Positions 1 to 8,493 of a stretch of DNA of 64,000 nucleotides are shown piece after piece; the first letter of the stretch is position 1, and each line of letters opens with the position of its first letter. The notes under the pieces are model-generated. The model did no database searches. It had not been told where the DNA came from and saw only the letters and a list, made by a program, of their open reading frames with translations. Source of the stretch: Pseudoglutamicibacter cumminsii (GTDB lineage Bacteria > Actinomycetota > Actinomycetes > Actinomycetales > Micrococcaceae); assembly GCF_016907775.1 (NCBI RefSeq), contig NZ_JAFBCO010000001.1:1178001-1242000 (forward strand), written 5' to 3'. Made by a program: the position numbers and the translations under genes.

Positions 1-1
1 T

Positions 2-79
2 TTGTGGCCGGTTTTCACGCTGTTCGGTGTGCTGATCTACATGACGTTGGATCGTCGCCGCGGCCCGGACACGGCCTAG
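2..79 (+). CDS. C-terminal end of a membrane protein (partial)
   Basis: An open frame enters from the left edge and ends at a TAG (77-79). It gives 25 residues: a hydrophobic stretch (VFTLFGVLIYMTL) followed by a basic tail (DRRRGPDTA). This looks like the last transmembrane helix and cytoplasmic tail of an integral membrane protein whose body lies outside the window. A strong hairpin follows 15 bases later, which supports this as the true gene end. The family cannot be named from so little sequence. Confidence 0.55.
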   Translation: MWPVFTLFGVLIYMTLDRRRGPDTA

Positions 80-93
80 AGCCCCTTATAGCC

Positions 94-144
94 AACGACG
101 CCGGGGCCGGCTTGGTACGTAACCAAGCCGGCCCCGGCGTCGTT
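94..144. terminator. Long perfect hairpin terminator
   Basis: A 23-bp perfect inverted repeat (94-116 with 122-144, core GCCGGGGCCGGC) has a five-base loop. It lies between the end of the upstream + strand gene and the end of the minus-strand SDR gene, so it probably terminates transcription from both sides. There is no long T-run. Confidence 0.75.
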
Positions 145-230
145 ATGGCGGCAGCGCCGTTCTGGCGCCCGCGATGCAGCGGCAGCCGCCGCGCCGATTT
201 CTACAATTTTGATGCCGAAGGTTAACTGAG

Positions 231-968
231 TTATTTGTGGACGGGGCGGATCGCCAGGTTTTCAATCATCGCCTCCGGCGTCGCATCCACCGCGAGCCGG
301 ACCGTCGCGGCAACCGATTCCGGGCGGATATACAGCGAACCGTCGTAGTCGTGGTTACCGTAGGACGCCTGCAACTCCATCTGCATGTCCGTATCCACGC
401 GGCCCGGATGGATTGAGGTAACCCGCACCGCGCCGCGTTCCTCCTCACGCAACGCATCCGAGAATGCACGCAGCGCGAACTTCGAACCCGAATACACCGC
501 AGCCCCTACGCCGGAGAAATATCCGGAACCGGAGTTGATCGTCACAACCTGACCACCCGCAGCACGTAGCGCCGGCAGCAACAAACGCGTCAGCTCAGCG
601 ACCGCGAAAACATTGACCGCGAACACCCGCTCATACACATCCCACGGGGTCTCCGCGACGGTCTCGCCGTCAGCCACACCCGCCGAATGCACCAGAACAT
701 CCAACCGCGCGCCAGCACCGCCCGCACCGCCGCCACCGAAGCCGGCGTCCGCAACCGCGCGAGCAATCGCGTCTTTACCAGTCAGTTCGGCGATGAACGG
801 GCGGGCACCCGGGAACTCGGCCAGCACATCGGCCAGTGAATCCTCACTAGAGGCACCCAAGATCAGCTCATGCGTCGAGGCTAGCTCGCGCGCAATCGCC
901 AACCCGATGCCACGCGAAGCACCCGTGATCAACGCAACCGGCTTGTCGGAATCATGTGAAGTAGTCAT
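231..968 (-). CDS. Short-chain dehydrogenase/reductase (SDR)
   Basis: This 245-residue protein has the classical SDR length and fold signals. The NAD(P)-binding TGxxxGIG motif (TGASRGIG) is near residue 15. An HSAG segment stands in for the usual NNAG. The catalytic Ser in a GSG segment and a YSGSK motif (YxxxK) follow in the right order. SDRs are cytosolic NAD(P)H-dependent oxidoreductases acting on carbonyl/alcohol substrates; the substrate cannot be read from the sequence. The gene stands alone on the minus strand, with a hairpin beyond its 3' end and a divergent transporter gene upstream. Confidence 0.9.
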   Translation of the reverse strand: MTTSHDSDKPVALITGASRGIGLAIARELASTHELILGASSEDSLADVLAEFPGARPFIAELTGKDAIARAVADAGFGGGGAGGAGARLDVLVHSAGVADGETVAETPWDVYERVFAVNVFAVAELTRLLLPALRAAGGQVVTINSGSGYFSGVGAAVYSGSKFALRAFSDALREEERGAVRVTSIHPGRVDTDMQMELQASYGNHDYDGSLYIRPESVAATVRLAVDATPEAMIENLAIRPVHK

Positions 969-1085
969 GCAACCAACGTAGCCGCTCAGTGCTCGGTAAG
1001 AAACCAGCGCTTGCCAGGGACCCGCGTCGTCCTAACACCGGCACAGCCTGGGGTTCCTGAATCCGCGCCGTCCGCCTAGGATGAG

Positions 1086-1175
1086 GTGCACATCACTTTG
1101 CTGAAACGCCTGAAGCGTCTAGAGCGCCTGAAGCGCCCAGGGCACCTAAGCACCCAGGAGGTTGGGCATGGCTAA
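1086..1175 (+). CDS. Possible leader peptide overlapping the DASS gene start
   Basis: A 29-codon frame opens at GTG 1086 and stops at TAA 1173-1175, overlapping the ATG (1168) of the anion symporter gene in another frame. It encodes a basic, leucine-rich peptide (LLKRLKRLERLKR) produced by an imperfect 18-bp tandem repeat (copies start at 1107 and 1125, with a shorter third copy near 1143). An AGGA lies a few bases upstream. Overlap with the downstream start suggests translational coupling, but this may simply be a repeat-bearing 5' leader. No homology is claimed. Confidence 0.3.
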   Translation: MHITLLKRLKRLERLKRPGHLSTQEVGHG

Positions 1176-2829
1176 GCCGAAGATGCAGGAGCATTTGGAG
1201 AATCTGCGTCCGGATCCGTCGAAGGGTCGTGACGTTAAGCAGAAGTCGCCGGGGGAGTTGGACCCGGCTGTTGAGACACGCACGGTTCAGGTGCGTTGGG
1301 GTGGGCTCGTGCTCGGTGTGGCGTTGAGCTTGCTGATCTATTTCATCCTTCCGGATTCGATGTCGCATAACTCGCGACTGACGGCCGCTACCGCGATTGT
1401 GATGGCGGTGTGGTGGATGACGGAGGCGCTACCGATCCCGGCTACGGCGTTGTTGCCGCTGATTATTTTCCCGGTGTTAGCGCAGCCGATTCAGGCGGAG
1501 GGGAAGGACCCGAAGCCGGTCACGTTTGACATGGTGGGTGCCTCGTATGGTTCCAACACGATCTTCCTGTTTATGGGTGGCTTCTTCCTCGCGTTGGCGA
1601 TGCAGCGGTGGAATTTGCACCGGCGGATCGCGTTGGCTGTTTTGCGGGTGATGCCGAATAAGCCTGGCGCGATGATCGCGGGCTTCATGATCGCGACTGG
1701 TTTCATTTCGATGTGGGTTTCGAACACGGCTACCGCGGTGATGATGTTGCCGATCGGTATGTCTGTGTTGTCGCTGGTGAATCAGATTACGCACAACGAT
1801 GATGCTCACCCTAAGACGGGGTCGATTGCTTACGATGCGGAAGGCGAACCGGTCAGGTCGGCTGTTGACTTGATTCGCACTAAGTTCGGTTCCGCTTTGA
1901 TGTTGGGTATCGCGTATGCGGCGTCGATTGGTTCGCTGGGTACGTTGATCGGTACCCCGCCGAACGCGTTGCTTGCGGGCGCGATGAGTGACCGTTTGGG
2001 TTTCACGATCGGTTTCGCTCAGTGGATGCTGGTGGGTGTCCCGATTTCGGTTGTGATGATGGCGGTGACGTGGTTCCTGCTGGTCAAGGTGTTGTTCAAG
2101 CCGGAGATCGACGAGATCCCGGGTGGCCGTGAGCTGATTCGTTCTGAGATGAGCAAGCTTGGCCCGATGTCGCAGGGTGAGATCCGTGTGATCATCGTGT
2201 TCATCGCTACCGCGCTTGCGTGGATCATCATCCCGACTGTCGCTCAGTTGACCGGCGGTAAGGCGATCATTTCCGATGCGGGCATCGCGATGGTCTCTGG
2301 TGTTGTGTTGTTCATGATGCCGGCTGGCGCTGAGCGTGGTGTGCGTTTGTTGGATTGGAAGACGGCTAAGGAACTTCCGTGGGATGTTCTGTTGCTGTTC
2401 GGTGGCGGTTTGGCGTTGTCCAGCATGTTCACGCAGTCGGGTTTGACGGACGACATTGGTGGTTTCGCGGCTCACTTGAACGGTGTCCCGCCGATTCTGA
2501 TTGTTGCGGTTTTGGCTGCCGCGATTCTGTTCTTGACGGAGTTGACGTCGAACACGGCTACTGCGGCGACGTTCATTCCGGTGTCGATCGGTATCGCTAC
2601 TGGTATGGGTGTGGATCCGTTGCTGTTCGCGGCACCTGTCGCGTTGGCGGCGACGTGCGCGTTCATGCTTCCGGTGGCGACGCCTCCGAACGCGGTCGCG
2701 TACGGTTCCGGTTACGTCACCATTGGGGAGATGATCAAGGGTGGCTTCTGGCTAAACGTCATCGGCATCGGGGTCGTTACGCTTGCAAGCTCGACCTTGC
2801 TTGTGTGGGTGTTCGGCCTCGCGCTGTAG
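1168..2829 (+). CDS. DASS/SLC13-family sodium:dicarboxylate (anion) symporter
   Basis: This 553-residue polytopic membrane protein has the two SNT signatures of the divalent anion:sodium symporter family: one in WVSNTATAVMMLP and one in LTSNTATAATFIP. These line the Na+/carboxylate sites of family members such as VcINDY. The preceding hairpin segments and the TPPNA/IGTPPNALLAG elements also fit the family. It should import di- or tricarboxylates (succinate, malate, citrate) or sulfate with Na+. ATG 1168 was chosen because AGGAGGT at 1156-1162 is ideally placed; a TTG at 1162 lies inside that site. A strong terminator follows, so the gene is probably monocistronic. Confidence 0.92.
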   Translation: MAKPKMQEHLENLRPDPSKGRDVKQKSPGELDPAVETRTVQVRWGGLVLGVALSLLIYFILPDSMSHNSRLTAATAIVMAVWWMTEALPIPATALLPLIIFPVLAQPIQAEGKDPKPVTFDMVGASYGSNTIFLFMGGFFLALAMQRWNLHRRIALAVLRVMPNKPGAMIAGFMIATGFISMWVSNTATAVMMLPIGMSVLSLVNQITHNDDAHPKTGSIAYDAEGEPVRSAVDLIRTKFGSALMLGIAYAASIGSLGTLIGTPPNALLAGAMSDRLGFTIGFAQWMLVGVPISVVMMAVTWFLLVKVLFKPEIDEIPGGRELIRSEMSKLGPMSQGEIRVIIVFIATALAWIIIPTVAQLTGGKAIISDAGIAMVSGVVLFMMPAGAERGVRLLDWKTAKELPWDVLLLFGGGLALSSMFTQSGLTDDIGGFAAHLNGVPPILIVAVLAAAILFLTELTSNTATAATFIPVSIGIATGMGVDPLLFAAPVALAATCAFMLPVATPPNAVAYGSGYVTIGEMIKGGFWLNVIGIGVVTLASSTLLVWVFGLAL

Positions 2830-2877
2830 GGCAACGTGACCTTATAGAAGCGAGCTGACGTCGTCAGCATCTGCTTT

Positions 2878-2916
2878 AGCGGTCCCGCAACCAACGTTGG
2901 TTGCGGGACCGCTTTT
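2878..2916 (+). terminator. Rho-independent terminator of the DASS gene
   Basis: A perfect inverted repeat (AGCGGTCCCGCAACCAACG and its complement) is followed by TTTT. It lies 48 bases after the symporter stop codon and before the next permease gene. Confidence 0.9.
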
Positions 2917-2978
2917 CGTTGCTGATGCCTCCGCCGGGTATTGTTGGAGGTTCGTTCATCGAAAAGAAAGAACAGAAC

Positions 2979-4487
2979 ATGGCTGCCGAGACTTCCGGCG
3001 AAGCAACATACGGTACATCGCTGACCAAAGCGGAGCCGTACGGTACAGAACAGATCCCCGATGTCGAGAGACACGGCAGCCCGCGAAGCCAGTTCACGCT
3101 CTGGTTCGCCGCGAACATGGTGCTCGCGGTTATGGTATCTGGTTTCTTCTCCGCGCAATTTGGTTTGTCAGTCATCCAGGGGTTGACCGCGGTCGCCACA
3201 GGAACGTTGTGCGGCGTGCTGGTGATGGGGTTGCTGGCCGGCATCGGTAGCAAGCTGGGCGTCCCGCAGCAGGTTCAGGGCCGCGGCCCCATGGGTTTCT
3301 ACGGGAACTACCTGCCGATCACCCTGCTCACCATTGTTTCCGCGATCGGGTGGACGGCCGTGAACACGGTGTTCGCGGTGATCGCGCTCCAAGTGTTGGT
3401 GGACATCAACTTTGCGCTCGCCGCGGCACTCATGTTCGCGGTGCAGGCGGTCTTTGCGGTGTGGGGCCACAACGTGGTGCACGTCGTGAACAAGGTGGCG
3501 ACCGTCGTGCTGACGGTGTTGTTCCTGGTGATCTCTGTGCTTTCGATGCGGGAGGCTGACTTCACGCTCGCTTCCAACCCCGATGCGGGCAGTTACATGG
3601 GCCCGGTAGCGGGCTGGGTCACGTTCGCCGGTTTCTTCTTCGCGTACGTGATGACGTGGACGCCGTTCGCATCGGACTTTTCGCGGTATCTGCCGCGCCG
3701 CACCCCGCATTCGAAGGTTGTGCTCTATACCGCCGGCGGCAGCTTTCTCGCGCTGACCTGGCTGGGTAGCATCGGTGTTCTGGTTTCCAGTTTCGCGGGT
3801 GAGCTGGATGCGATCCCTGCCCTGGCGCAACTAACGGGTTCGTGGGCGCCGGTCGCGATGATTACCGTGGTGCTGTCCACGATCCCGGTGAGTGCGATGA
3901 ACCTGTACGGCGGCGCGCTCTCGCTGCTGACGCTGAAGGTTCCTGTGAGCCGTATTGTTGCGGTGGTCATTGTGGCAGTGGTGAGCCTCGGGATGACTCT
4001 GCTGATGCAGGATGACCCGTACGGCGGTTTCTATAACTTCCTTTCGGTGCTCGCTTACCTGGTGGTTCCGTTCAGTACCGTGCTGTTGTTGGATTATTAC
4101 TTGCGGATGCGTAAACCCGCTGTGGATAGCTCGGTGGAGTTGTATAACACTGGCCGCCGGTTCGAGTGGGGTTTCTTCGCGTGGATCGGCGGATGCTTGA
4201 TTTCGATGCTGTTCTGGGACACCGAACTGCTGGTGGGGCCGTTCGCTGAACTGTCCCGCTCGGTGGGTGACCTCGGTTTCCTGGCCGGGATCCTCGGCGC
4301 CGGGGTGCTCTATATGCTGATGTATAAGATGCCTGTGCCGACGGGCCTGTTGCGTACGCGGAAGGCGGCCCGCCAACAGGCAGAAGCCGAGGCGGCCGCT
4401 GAAGCTGACGTCGCTGGCGAAGCTGACTCCGCCGTCGACACTGGCGCCGCCACTGAAACTAAACCCGCCACTGAACTGGAAGGTTGA
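2979..4487 (+). CDS. NCS1-family nucleobase (cytosine/purine-type) permease
   Basis: This protein of about 502 residues has roughly 12 hydrophobic helices and the NCS1 pattern: an N-terminal VERHGSPRSQFTLWFAANM segment, a Gly/Pro-rich region (GRGPMGFYGNYLP), and TWTPFASDFSRYLPRRTP, the typical YxRYLP-like loop. NCS1 permeases import nucleobases or related compounds by H+ or Na+ symport. The C-terminal 40 residues are an Ala/Glu-rich, low-complexity cytoplasmic tail. ATG 2979 was chosen because the upstream in-frame codons overlap the terminator. It is followed 6 bases later by a cysteine hydrolase gene and then a HAD phosphatase gene. The operon suggests uptake and hydrolysis of a nitrogen compound such as a pyrimidine or ureide; the substrate is inferred. 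Confidence 0.88.
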   Translation: MAAETSGEATYGTSLTKAEPYGTEQIPDVERHGSPRSQFTLWFAANMVLAVMVSGFFSAQFGLSVIQGLTAVATGTLCGVLVMGLLAGIGSKLGVPQQVQGRGPMGFYGNYLPITLLTIVSAIGWTAVNTVFAVIALQVLVDINFALAAALMFAVQAVFAVWGHNVVHVVNKVATVVLTVLFLVISVLSMREADFTLASNPDAGSYMGPVAGWVTFAGFFFAYVMTWTPFASDFSRYLPRRTPHSKVVLYTAGGSFLALTWLGSIGVLVSSFAGELDAIPALAQLTGSWAPVAMITVVLSTIPVSAMNLYGGALSLLTLKVPVSRIVAVVIVAVVSLGMTLLMQDDPYGGFYNFLSVLAYLVVPFSTVLLLDYYLRMRKPAVDSSVELYNTGRRFEWGFFAWIGGCLISMLFWDTELLVGPFAELSRSVGDLGFLAGILGAGVLYMLMYKMPVPTGLLRTRKAARQQAEAEAAAEADVAGEADSAVDTGAATETKPATELEG

Positions 4488-4493
4488 GGATTG

Positions 4494-5081
4494 ATGAGTA
4501 CCGCATCGGACGCTTCTGTTCCGGCAACCCAGCAGCGTGCACCGCAGAAGGGGGCGCTGGTTTTTATTGATATGCAGAACATTTTCGCTGACCAGGCTGG
4601 TCAGTGGGGTGTCTCAAATTACGCCGAGGTTGAGCAGGCGATGGCGCGGCTGCGTGAGCGGGATGACTCGCCGGTGATTTGGACTCGCTTTGTGCGGGAC
4701 CCGGAAGAGCATGGCGCGTGGGCTGACTATTACGACCGTTGGGACGAATGCCGCGCCGAGCCTGAATCCGCGGTGTGGGACCTGACCTCCCCGGTGCTCG
4801 AAGGGGACCGGGTGTTGTCGATGCCGACGTTCTCCAAATGGGGCGATGAGCTCGCTGAAATGACCAAGGACTATGACCGCCTGGTGCTGGCCGGTGTCGC
4901 GACGGACTGCTGCGTGATCGGGACCGCGCTGGGTGCCGTGGACGCCGGCAAGTGGGTTACGGTGCTGACGGACGCGTGTGGCGGCGGAACCAAAGAAGTG
5001 CATGACCAGGCGATGGCGATCATGGACTGCTTCAACCCGATGCTCACGCTCATGACCGTGGACGAATACCTAAACTCGTAG
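4494..5081 (+). CDS. Isochorismatase-family cysteine hydrolase
   Basis: This 195-residue protein matches the isochorismatase-like hydrolase superfamily. The early Asp (LVFIDMQ, D26), a middle Lys region, and the catalytic cysteine in ATDCCVIGTALGA (C140 in the TDxC pattern) are all present. Members cleave amide or carbamoyl bonds (nicotinamidase, N-carbamoylsarcosine amidase, ureidoacrylate hydrolase). The gene lies directly behind an NCS1 permease, so a role in breaking down the imported compound is likely but unproven. ATG 4494 is used rather than the TTG at 4491, with AGGTTGAGGA just upstream. The next gene starts 29 bases later, in the same operon. Confidence 0.88.
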   Translation: MSTASDASVPATQQRAPQKGALVFIDMQNIFADQAGQWGVSNYAEVEQAMARLRERDDSPVIWTRFVRDPEEHGAWADYYDRWDECRAEPESAVWDLTSPVLEGDRVLSMPTFSKWGDELAEMTKDYDRLVLAGVATDCCVIGTALGAVDAGKWVTVLTDACGGGTKEVHDQAMAIMDCFNPMLTLMTVDEYLNS

Positions 5082-5110
5082 GCGGACTGGAACCCGTAGC
5101 TGGAGAGGAC

Positions 5111-5788
5111 GTGGCCATTGTGGCTGGTGCACCGCGCTGGAAGACTGTGCTGTTCGATTTGGATGGGACGCTGATCAACACGATCCCGTTGATTGTGGCG
5201 ACGTTCCACCGCACGTTTGAGCATTTCGGGGTGCAGGCCCCGGATGATGAGGTCATGAAATCGTGGATCGGGTTGACGTTGGAGGACACGTTCCGCCCTG
5301 TCGCCGGTGAGGACGCGGCCGATGAGTGGGTTGCTGTGTACCGGAAGTTCAACCAAGAGATGCATGACGACGCGGTGGCTCCGTTCCCTGGCGTGGACCG
5401 GGTGTTGGCTGATCTTGAAGCGGCTGGTTGCACCGTGGGTGTTGTCACGGCGAAGCTGCCGGACATGGCGCGCCGCGGTTTGCGGGTGTGTGGTTTGCCG
5501 GAGCTGAGCCCGCTGGTGGGTAACGGTGACGTTGAGCGGCATAAGCCGGCACCGGACCCGGTGTTGAAGGCGCTCGAGTTGGCGAGTGCTGAGCCTGGCG
5601 GCGGCCCGGGTGGCGCCGTGTATGTGGGGGATGCGCCCACCGATATTCAGGCGGGCAACGCCGCCGGCGTGGACACCGTGGGTGTGACGTGGGGCGCGGC
5701 AACGCGTGAACAGATCGACACCGCGCACCCAGGACAGGTCGCTACGAGCATGGCGGAGCTACACAAGATCCTGCTGCCGGGTGGTTGA
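5111..5788 (+). CDS. HAD-superfamily phosphatase (phosphoglycolate-phosphatase type)
   Basis: This protein of about 225 residues has all HAD motifs: motif I FDLDGT (nucleophile D16, acid/base D18), motif II threonine in VVTAK, the motif III lysine in RHKPAPDP, and motif IV YVGDAPTDIQAG. The helical cap between motifs I and II matches subfamily I (Gph/PpaX-like). It hydrolyses small phosphorylated metabolites in the cytosol; its substrate is not evident. The start is uncertain: GTG 5111 has GGAGAGG very close, and GTG 5120 has more normal spacing. It is the last gene of the NCS1-hydrolase operon and is followed by a hairpin and T-run. Confidence 0.88.
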   Translation: MAIVAGAPRWKTVLFDLDGTLINTIPLIVATFHRTFEHFGVQAPDDEVMKSWIGLTLEDTFRPVAGEDAADEWVAVYRKFNQEMHDDAVAPFPGVDRVLADLEAAGCTVGVVTAKLPDMARRGLRVCGLPELSPLVGNGDVERHKPAPDPVLKALELASAEPGGGPGGAVYVGDAPTDIQAGNAAGVDTVGVTWGAATREQIDTAHPGQVATSMAELHKILLPGG

Positions 5789-5823
5789 CGCACGCCGGCT
5801 GAGGCGGGTGCAGGTAGAAGCGT

Positions 5824-5860
5824 GGAACGGGTGCGGCCGAAGCCGCATCCGTTCCCTTTT
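5824..5860 (+). terminator. Terminator of the NCS1-hydrolase-HAD operon
   Basis: A 14-bp stem (5824-5837 with 5842-5855, one G-T pair) with a four-base loop is followed by CTTTT. Confidence 0.8.
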
Positions 5861-5867
5861 AAGCGGT

Positions 5868-5906
5868 GTGTTTAGGTGCTGTGTTTAAGCGCCGTGTTTA
5901 GGCGCT
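5868..5906. repeat. Three tandem copies of a 13-bp repeat
   Basis: GTGTTTAGGTGCT, GTGTTTAAGCGCC and GTGTTTAGGCGCT lie head to tail at 5868-5880, 5881-5893 and 5894-5906. The third copy supplies the stop codon (TAA on the minus strand, 5898-5900) of the methyltransferase gene. This looks like a local slippage expansion at the gene end. Confidence 0.75.
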
Positions 5907-6881
5907 GTAGAGCGGTGGGACTGCGCGGTCTGTGCGTTCCAGAATGAACCAGTAGTTGCCGCTTTCGGCCGCCCGCTGTTGTTGCGCATCGAGCGGTTGG
6001 AACTCGTCTTCGTCGACAACGCTGTGCACTGTCCACAGCCCCTCGGCGGTGAAGAGATCGTGCCAGCCCGAGATCGACAAGGAGAGCTGAAGCAGGAGTT
6101 CATCGACGATGAGTTCGTCACCGTTCCAGACTCGTACCCGTTCAGTTTCGAGGTCGTAGCCGTCGCGGGGTTCCCGCTTTGCCAGCTCCCAACGTACCGT
6201 GATGTTTTGGTATTCAGGGTTCTCGGCTGGGTCTCCGAAGCCTTCCCAATCGCCGTATTCACCGGGCTGGGGACGTTCGGTCAGGTCCGCGCCGAAGGAA
6301 TCGAGATGGATCAGGTACTTGCCGCCGGTGGTCACGCTCATCGCGGCGCGCCGCAGGTGGGCGGCGACCAGCTCCGGGGTGGGTAGGCACCGTACGGTGT
6401 TGAGCGCGGAGAAAGCCCCCGGGTATGTGGGCAGGAGCGCGACCTCGGTGAGGTCGCCGAGGATCAGCCGCGGCGTGTGTTTCGTTTTCCGTTCGGCCGC
6501 TGCCTCGCTGAGGTGGATGAGTGCGTCGCTTGAGGAGTCGATGCCGTCCACTTCGTAGCCGCGCTCCAACAACGGAAGCAACACGCGGCCCGAACCGCAA
6601 CCGAACTCTACGAGCCGGTCAGCGTTGGTGGTGGAGGTGATGAAGTCGAGTTCTTCGCTCGCGTCCCAGCCGAAGATGTTGTCGTAGAGCACCGGGTTAT
6701 CGAACAGTCGGCCGCCGGGCGCCTCATAGTTTTCGGCGTCGCTTGGCGGTTTCGTGGAGTGAGCCACCATCTTGGCGACCTTCTCGTGTGGGCACGCCGA
6801 CTGTGCGTGCGACTGGTCGCCGGCCTCGTCGTTCAGAGTGACTTTGGGCGTCCATGTGCCCTGAGGGGTTTCAATGATCAA
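5898..6881 (-). CDS. Class I SAM-dependent methyltransferase
   Basis: This protein of about 327 residues carries the S-adenosylmethionine-binding motif I (VEFGCGSGRVLLPLLERGYEVDG, with acidic D at the end of beta 2), typical of Rossmann-fold methyltransferases. The region around ILGDLTEV matches motif II. The substrate is unknown. The likely start is a TTG (6881) because AGGAG lies 6 bases upstream of it on the minus strand; an upstream ATG at 6932 lacks such a site. The last codons sit in a 13-bp tandem repeat. It has no obvious operon partner. Confidence 0.85.
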   Translation of the reverse strand: MIIETPQGTWTPKVTLNDEAGDQSHAQSACPHEKVAKMVAHSTKPPSDAENYEAPGGRLFDNPVLYDNIFGWDASEELDFITSTTNADRLVEFGCGSGRVLLPLLERGYEVDGIDSSSDALIHLSEAAAERKTKHTPRLILGDLTEVALLPTYPGAFSALNTVRCLPTPELVAAHLRRAAMSVTTGGKYLIHLDSFGADLTERPQPGEYGDWEGFGDPAENPEYQNITVRWELAKREPRDGYDLETERVRVWNGDELIVDELLLQLSLSISGWHDLFTAEGLWTVHSVVDEDEFQPLDAQQQRAAESGNYWFILERTDRAVPPLYSA

Positions 6882-7039
6882 GGAATCTCCTCGTTTGATG
6901 TGCGAAATCCTTGCACTAAAGAATAACCGCAACGAGCCGCTAACGACTAGGCCAGACCAGGCGGGGGCTGGCCAGGTCGGGCGCGTCGTCTAGGCGGCGT
7001 TTGGCTGGCTGTTGGGAAGTTAAACCTGGGAAGTGAACC

Positions 7040-7888
7040 CTAGGCCTCGTAGTTAAAAACCGGATCGATGAAGTGGGCCACGAGCGCGACTTGGTCGTCG
7101 AGCTCGGCTTCGCATGCGTGCTCGAGGTGCTCCTTTCGACGCCAGGCTGCCCACTTGGACTGGCTGACGGCGCCGTAGCCTTTCAGATGTGGACCGACGG
7201 GTTCAAGGGAGATGCCGCGGTACTGAGCGACGGCTTCGGCCGATCGCCGTAGTTCTTGTGGGTCGAACCCTTGCCTGCAGAGTTGGACGATGTCGACGTA
7301 GTCGCGCCACCGCGTACTAGTGATGCCTCTTTCCAATATAGTGACGGCTTTCTCAGCGATTGTTGTCTCGGCGGCGTAACCCAGCAGCTGTAGTGGTTCG
7401 CCGAGTAGCCGATCGATTGTCACGAGTTGCGGTGGGGGAATGATGGGATCCCCGGTAGAAACATCCCATGCCGAGGTGCCTTTCCATGGCCCGATGGATG
7501 CTTTTACACGTACTCGATAGCCGGGATAGGTGGAATGTTCTCGGATCTCCTGAACTGTGATGCTCGCGTCGTCGAATATAACCCCGTCATCAGCGGACTG
7601 GTTGGCGATGTCGGCGACAACGAGGCCAAGGTGCTGTGGACTCACGTCTGCGTTGATGGCGTTAGCGTCCGCATCCTTTGTGGGACGGCGGACGCCATAC
7701 GCTGCGAGCAGGATTCCTCCCTTGAGTACGAAGTCGTCTCCGTGTCCGCTACGCACCAGCCGGTCAAGGAACGACTCGTGCAGGTGGCGGATCATGTACT
7801 CCTGAGTGGGAGTTGGTGATCCTGTTTTGCTCGCTGTCGACCGAGCTTTGGCTTGGAGGGCGCGGAATACGACGTCGCCATGTGTCAT
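7040..7888 (-). CDS. abiEii: AbiEii-type nucleotidyltransferase toxin (type IV TA)
   Basis: This 282-residue protein resembles the AbiEii/DUF1814 family. The nucleotidyltransferase core is visible as FVLKGGILLAAYGVRRPTKDADAN, with Gly-Gly and the Asp pair of the DxD-type site. A conserved C-terminal region with TIAEKAVTILERG and DYVDIVQL follows. In the characterised AbiE system this protein is a GTP-binding nucleotidyltransferase toxin that gives phage abortive infection. Start ATG 7888 overlaps the stop of the upstream antitoxin gene (ATGA), a sign of translational coupling. The pair lies at the edge of a cluster with other nuclease and helicase genes. Confidence 0.88.
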   Translation of the reverse strand: MTHGDVVFRALQAKARSTASKTGSPTPTQEYMIRHLHESFLDRLVRSGHGDDFVLKGGILLAAYGVRRPTKDADANAINADVSPQHLGLVVADIANQSADDGVIFDDASITVQEIREHSTYPGYRVRVKASIGPWKGTSAWDVSTGDPIIPPPQLVTIDRLLGEPLQLLGYAAETTIAEKAVTILERGITSTRWRDYVDIVQLCRQGFDPQELRRSAEAVAQYRGISLEPVGPHLKGYGAVSQSKWAAWRRKEHLEHACEAELDDQVALVAHFIDPVFNYEA

Positions 7889-8442
7889 GTCAGCAGCTCC
7901 AGGGCTTGGAGGAGCGGGGTCTTGGCCCGGGGGAGTTGCAGGGCGAGCTGCATCAGGGTGTTGGGTTTGCCGCCGCGACGCAACCATTCTTTGAGGGCGT
8001 CTCGCGCGGTTTCGTAGCCGAGCTGGCCGCGTAGCCGGAACGCGTCGGCGATGCAACGTTCAGGGGAATAGAGCCCGATCCGCAGGTCTGTACCTTCGAT
8101 AGGTATTTCTTCGCGGCCGAGGTCGAAGGTTTCGGCGTCGAACTGGTGCCATGTGATCGCCTGCTCGGTTGTGGGGGAGCGGGTGCCGCGGGGGATCGCG
8201 ATGTTGAGCGTGTCAGGGATCGCGTCAGTTAAGTCATGATAAGCGAGCGCAGAAGTGAGGCAGATCGTCGACTCGGGGCGTCGGGTTGCGGCTTCGGTCA
8301 TGCCCCAGTCGGCGACTGGCGCGTCCTCGGGAAGATAGATCCCGCGTGCGATCCGCGTCATGGCGCCAGATTCTGCGGCCCGGTAGAGCCCGGTGCGGGA
8401 CAGGCCTGCGCGGGCGGCGGTAGATGGGGTGATCGGACGCAT
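7885..8442 (-). CDS. abiEi: AbiEi-type antitoxin (winged-helix, type IV TA)
   Basis: This 185-residue protein has an N-terminal winged-helix region (LSRTGLYRAAESGAMTRIARGIYL) and the C-terminal AbiEi-like domain (SPERCIADAFRLRGQLGYETARDALKEWLRRG). It fits the AbiEi family, whose members block the AbiEii toxin and repress their own operon by binding inverted repeats. An excellent GGAGGTGA site precedes ATG 8442, and a palindrome overlaps the probable promoter. It is co-transcribed with abiEii through a 4-base overlap. Confidence 0.88.
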   Translation of the reverse strand: MRPITPSTAARAGLSRTGLYRAAESGAMTRIARGIYLPEDAPVADWGMTEAATRRPESTICLTSALAYHDLTDAIPDTLNIAIPRGTRSPTTEQAITWHQFDAETFDLGREEIPIEGTDLRIGLYSPERCIADAFRLRGQLGYETARDALKEWLRRGGKPNTLMQLALQLPRAKTPLLQALELLT

Positions 8443-8475
8443 GCGTTCACCTCCAGTACATGAAACAAAACGCTT

Positions 8476-8493
8476 ACAGATAATTATATCTGT
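8476..8493 (-). promoter_or_regulatory. Palindrome over the -10 region of abiE
   Basis: ACAGATAATTATATCTGT has 7-base arms (8476-8482 and 8487-8493) around ATTA. On the minus strand it contains a perfect TATAAT -10 hexamer (8488-8483), about 41 bases upstream of the abiEi start. AbiEi proteins are known to repress their operon through inverted repeats, so this is the natural operator candidate. It is an AT-rich spot in otherwise GC-rich DNA. Confidence 0.55.

Noticed and set aside
4-225. A 73-codon frame at the left edge
   Set aside because: It runs through the perfect terminator hairpin; the real end of the incoming gene is in another frame, stopping at 79.
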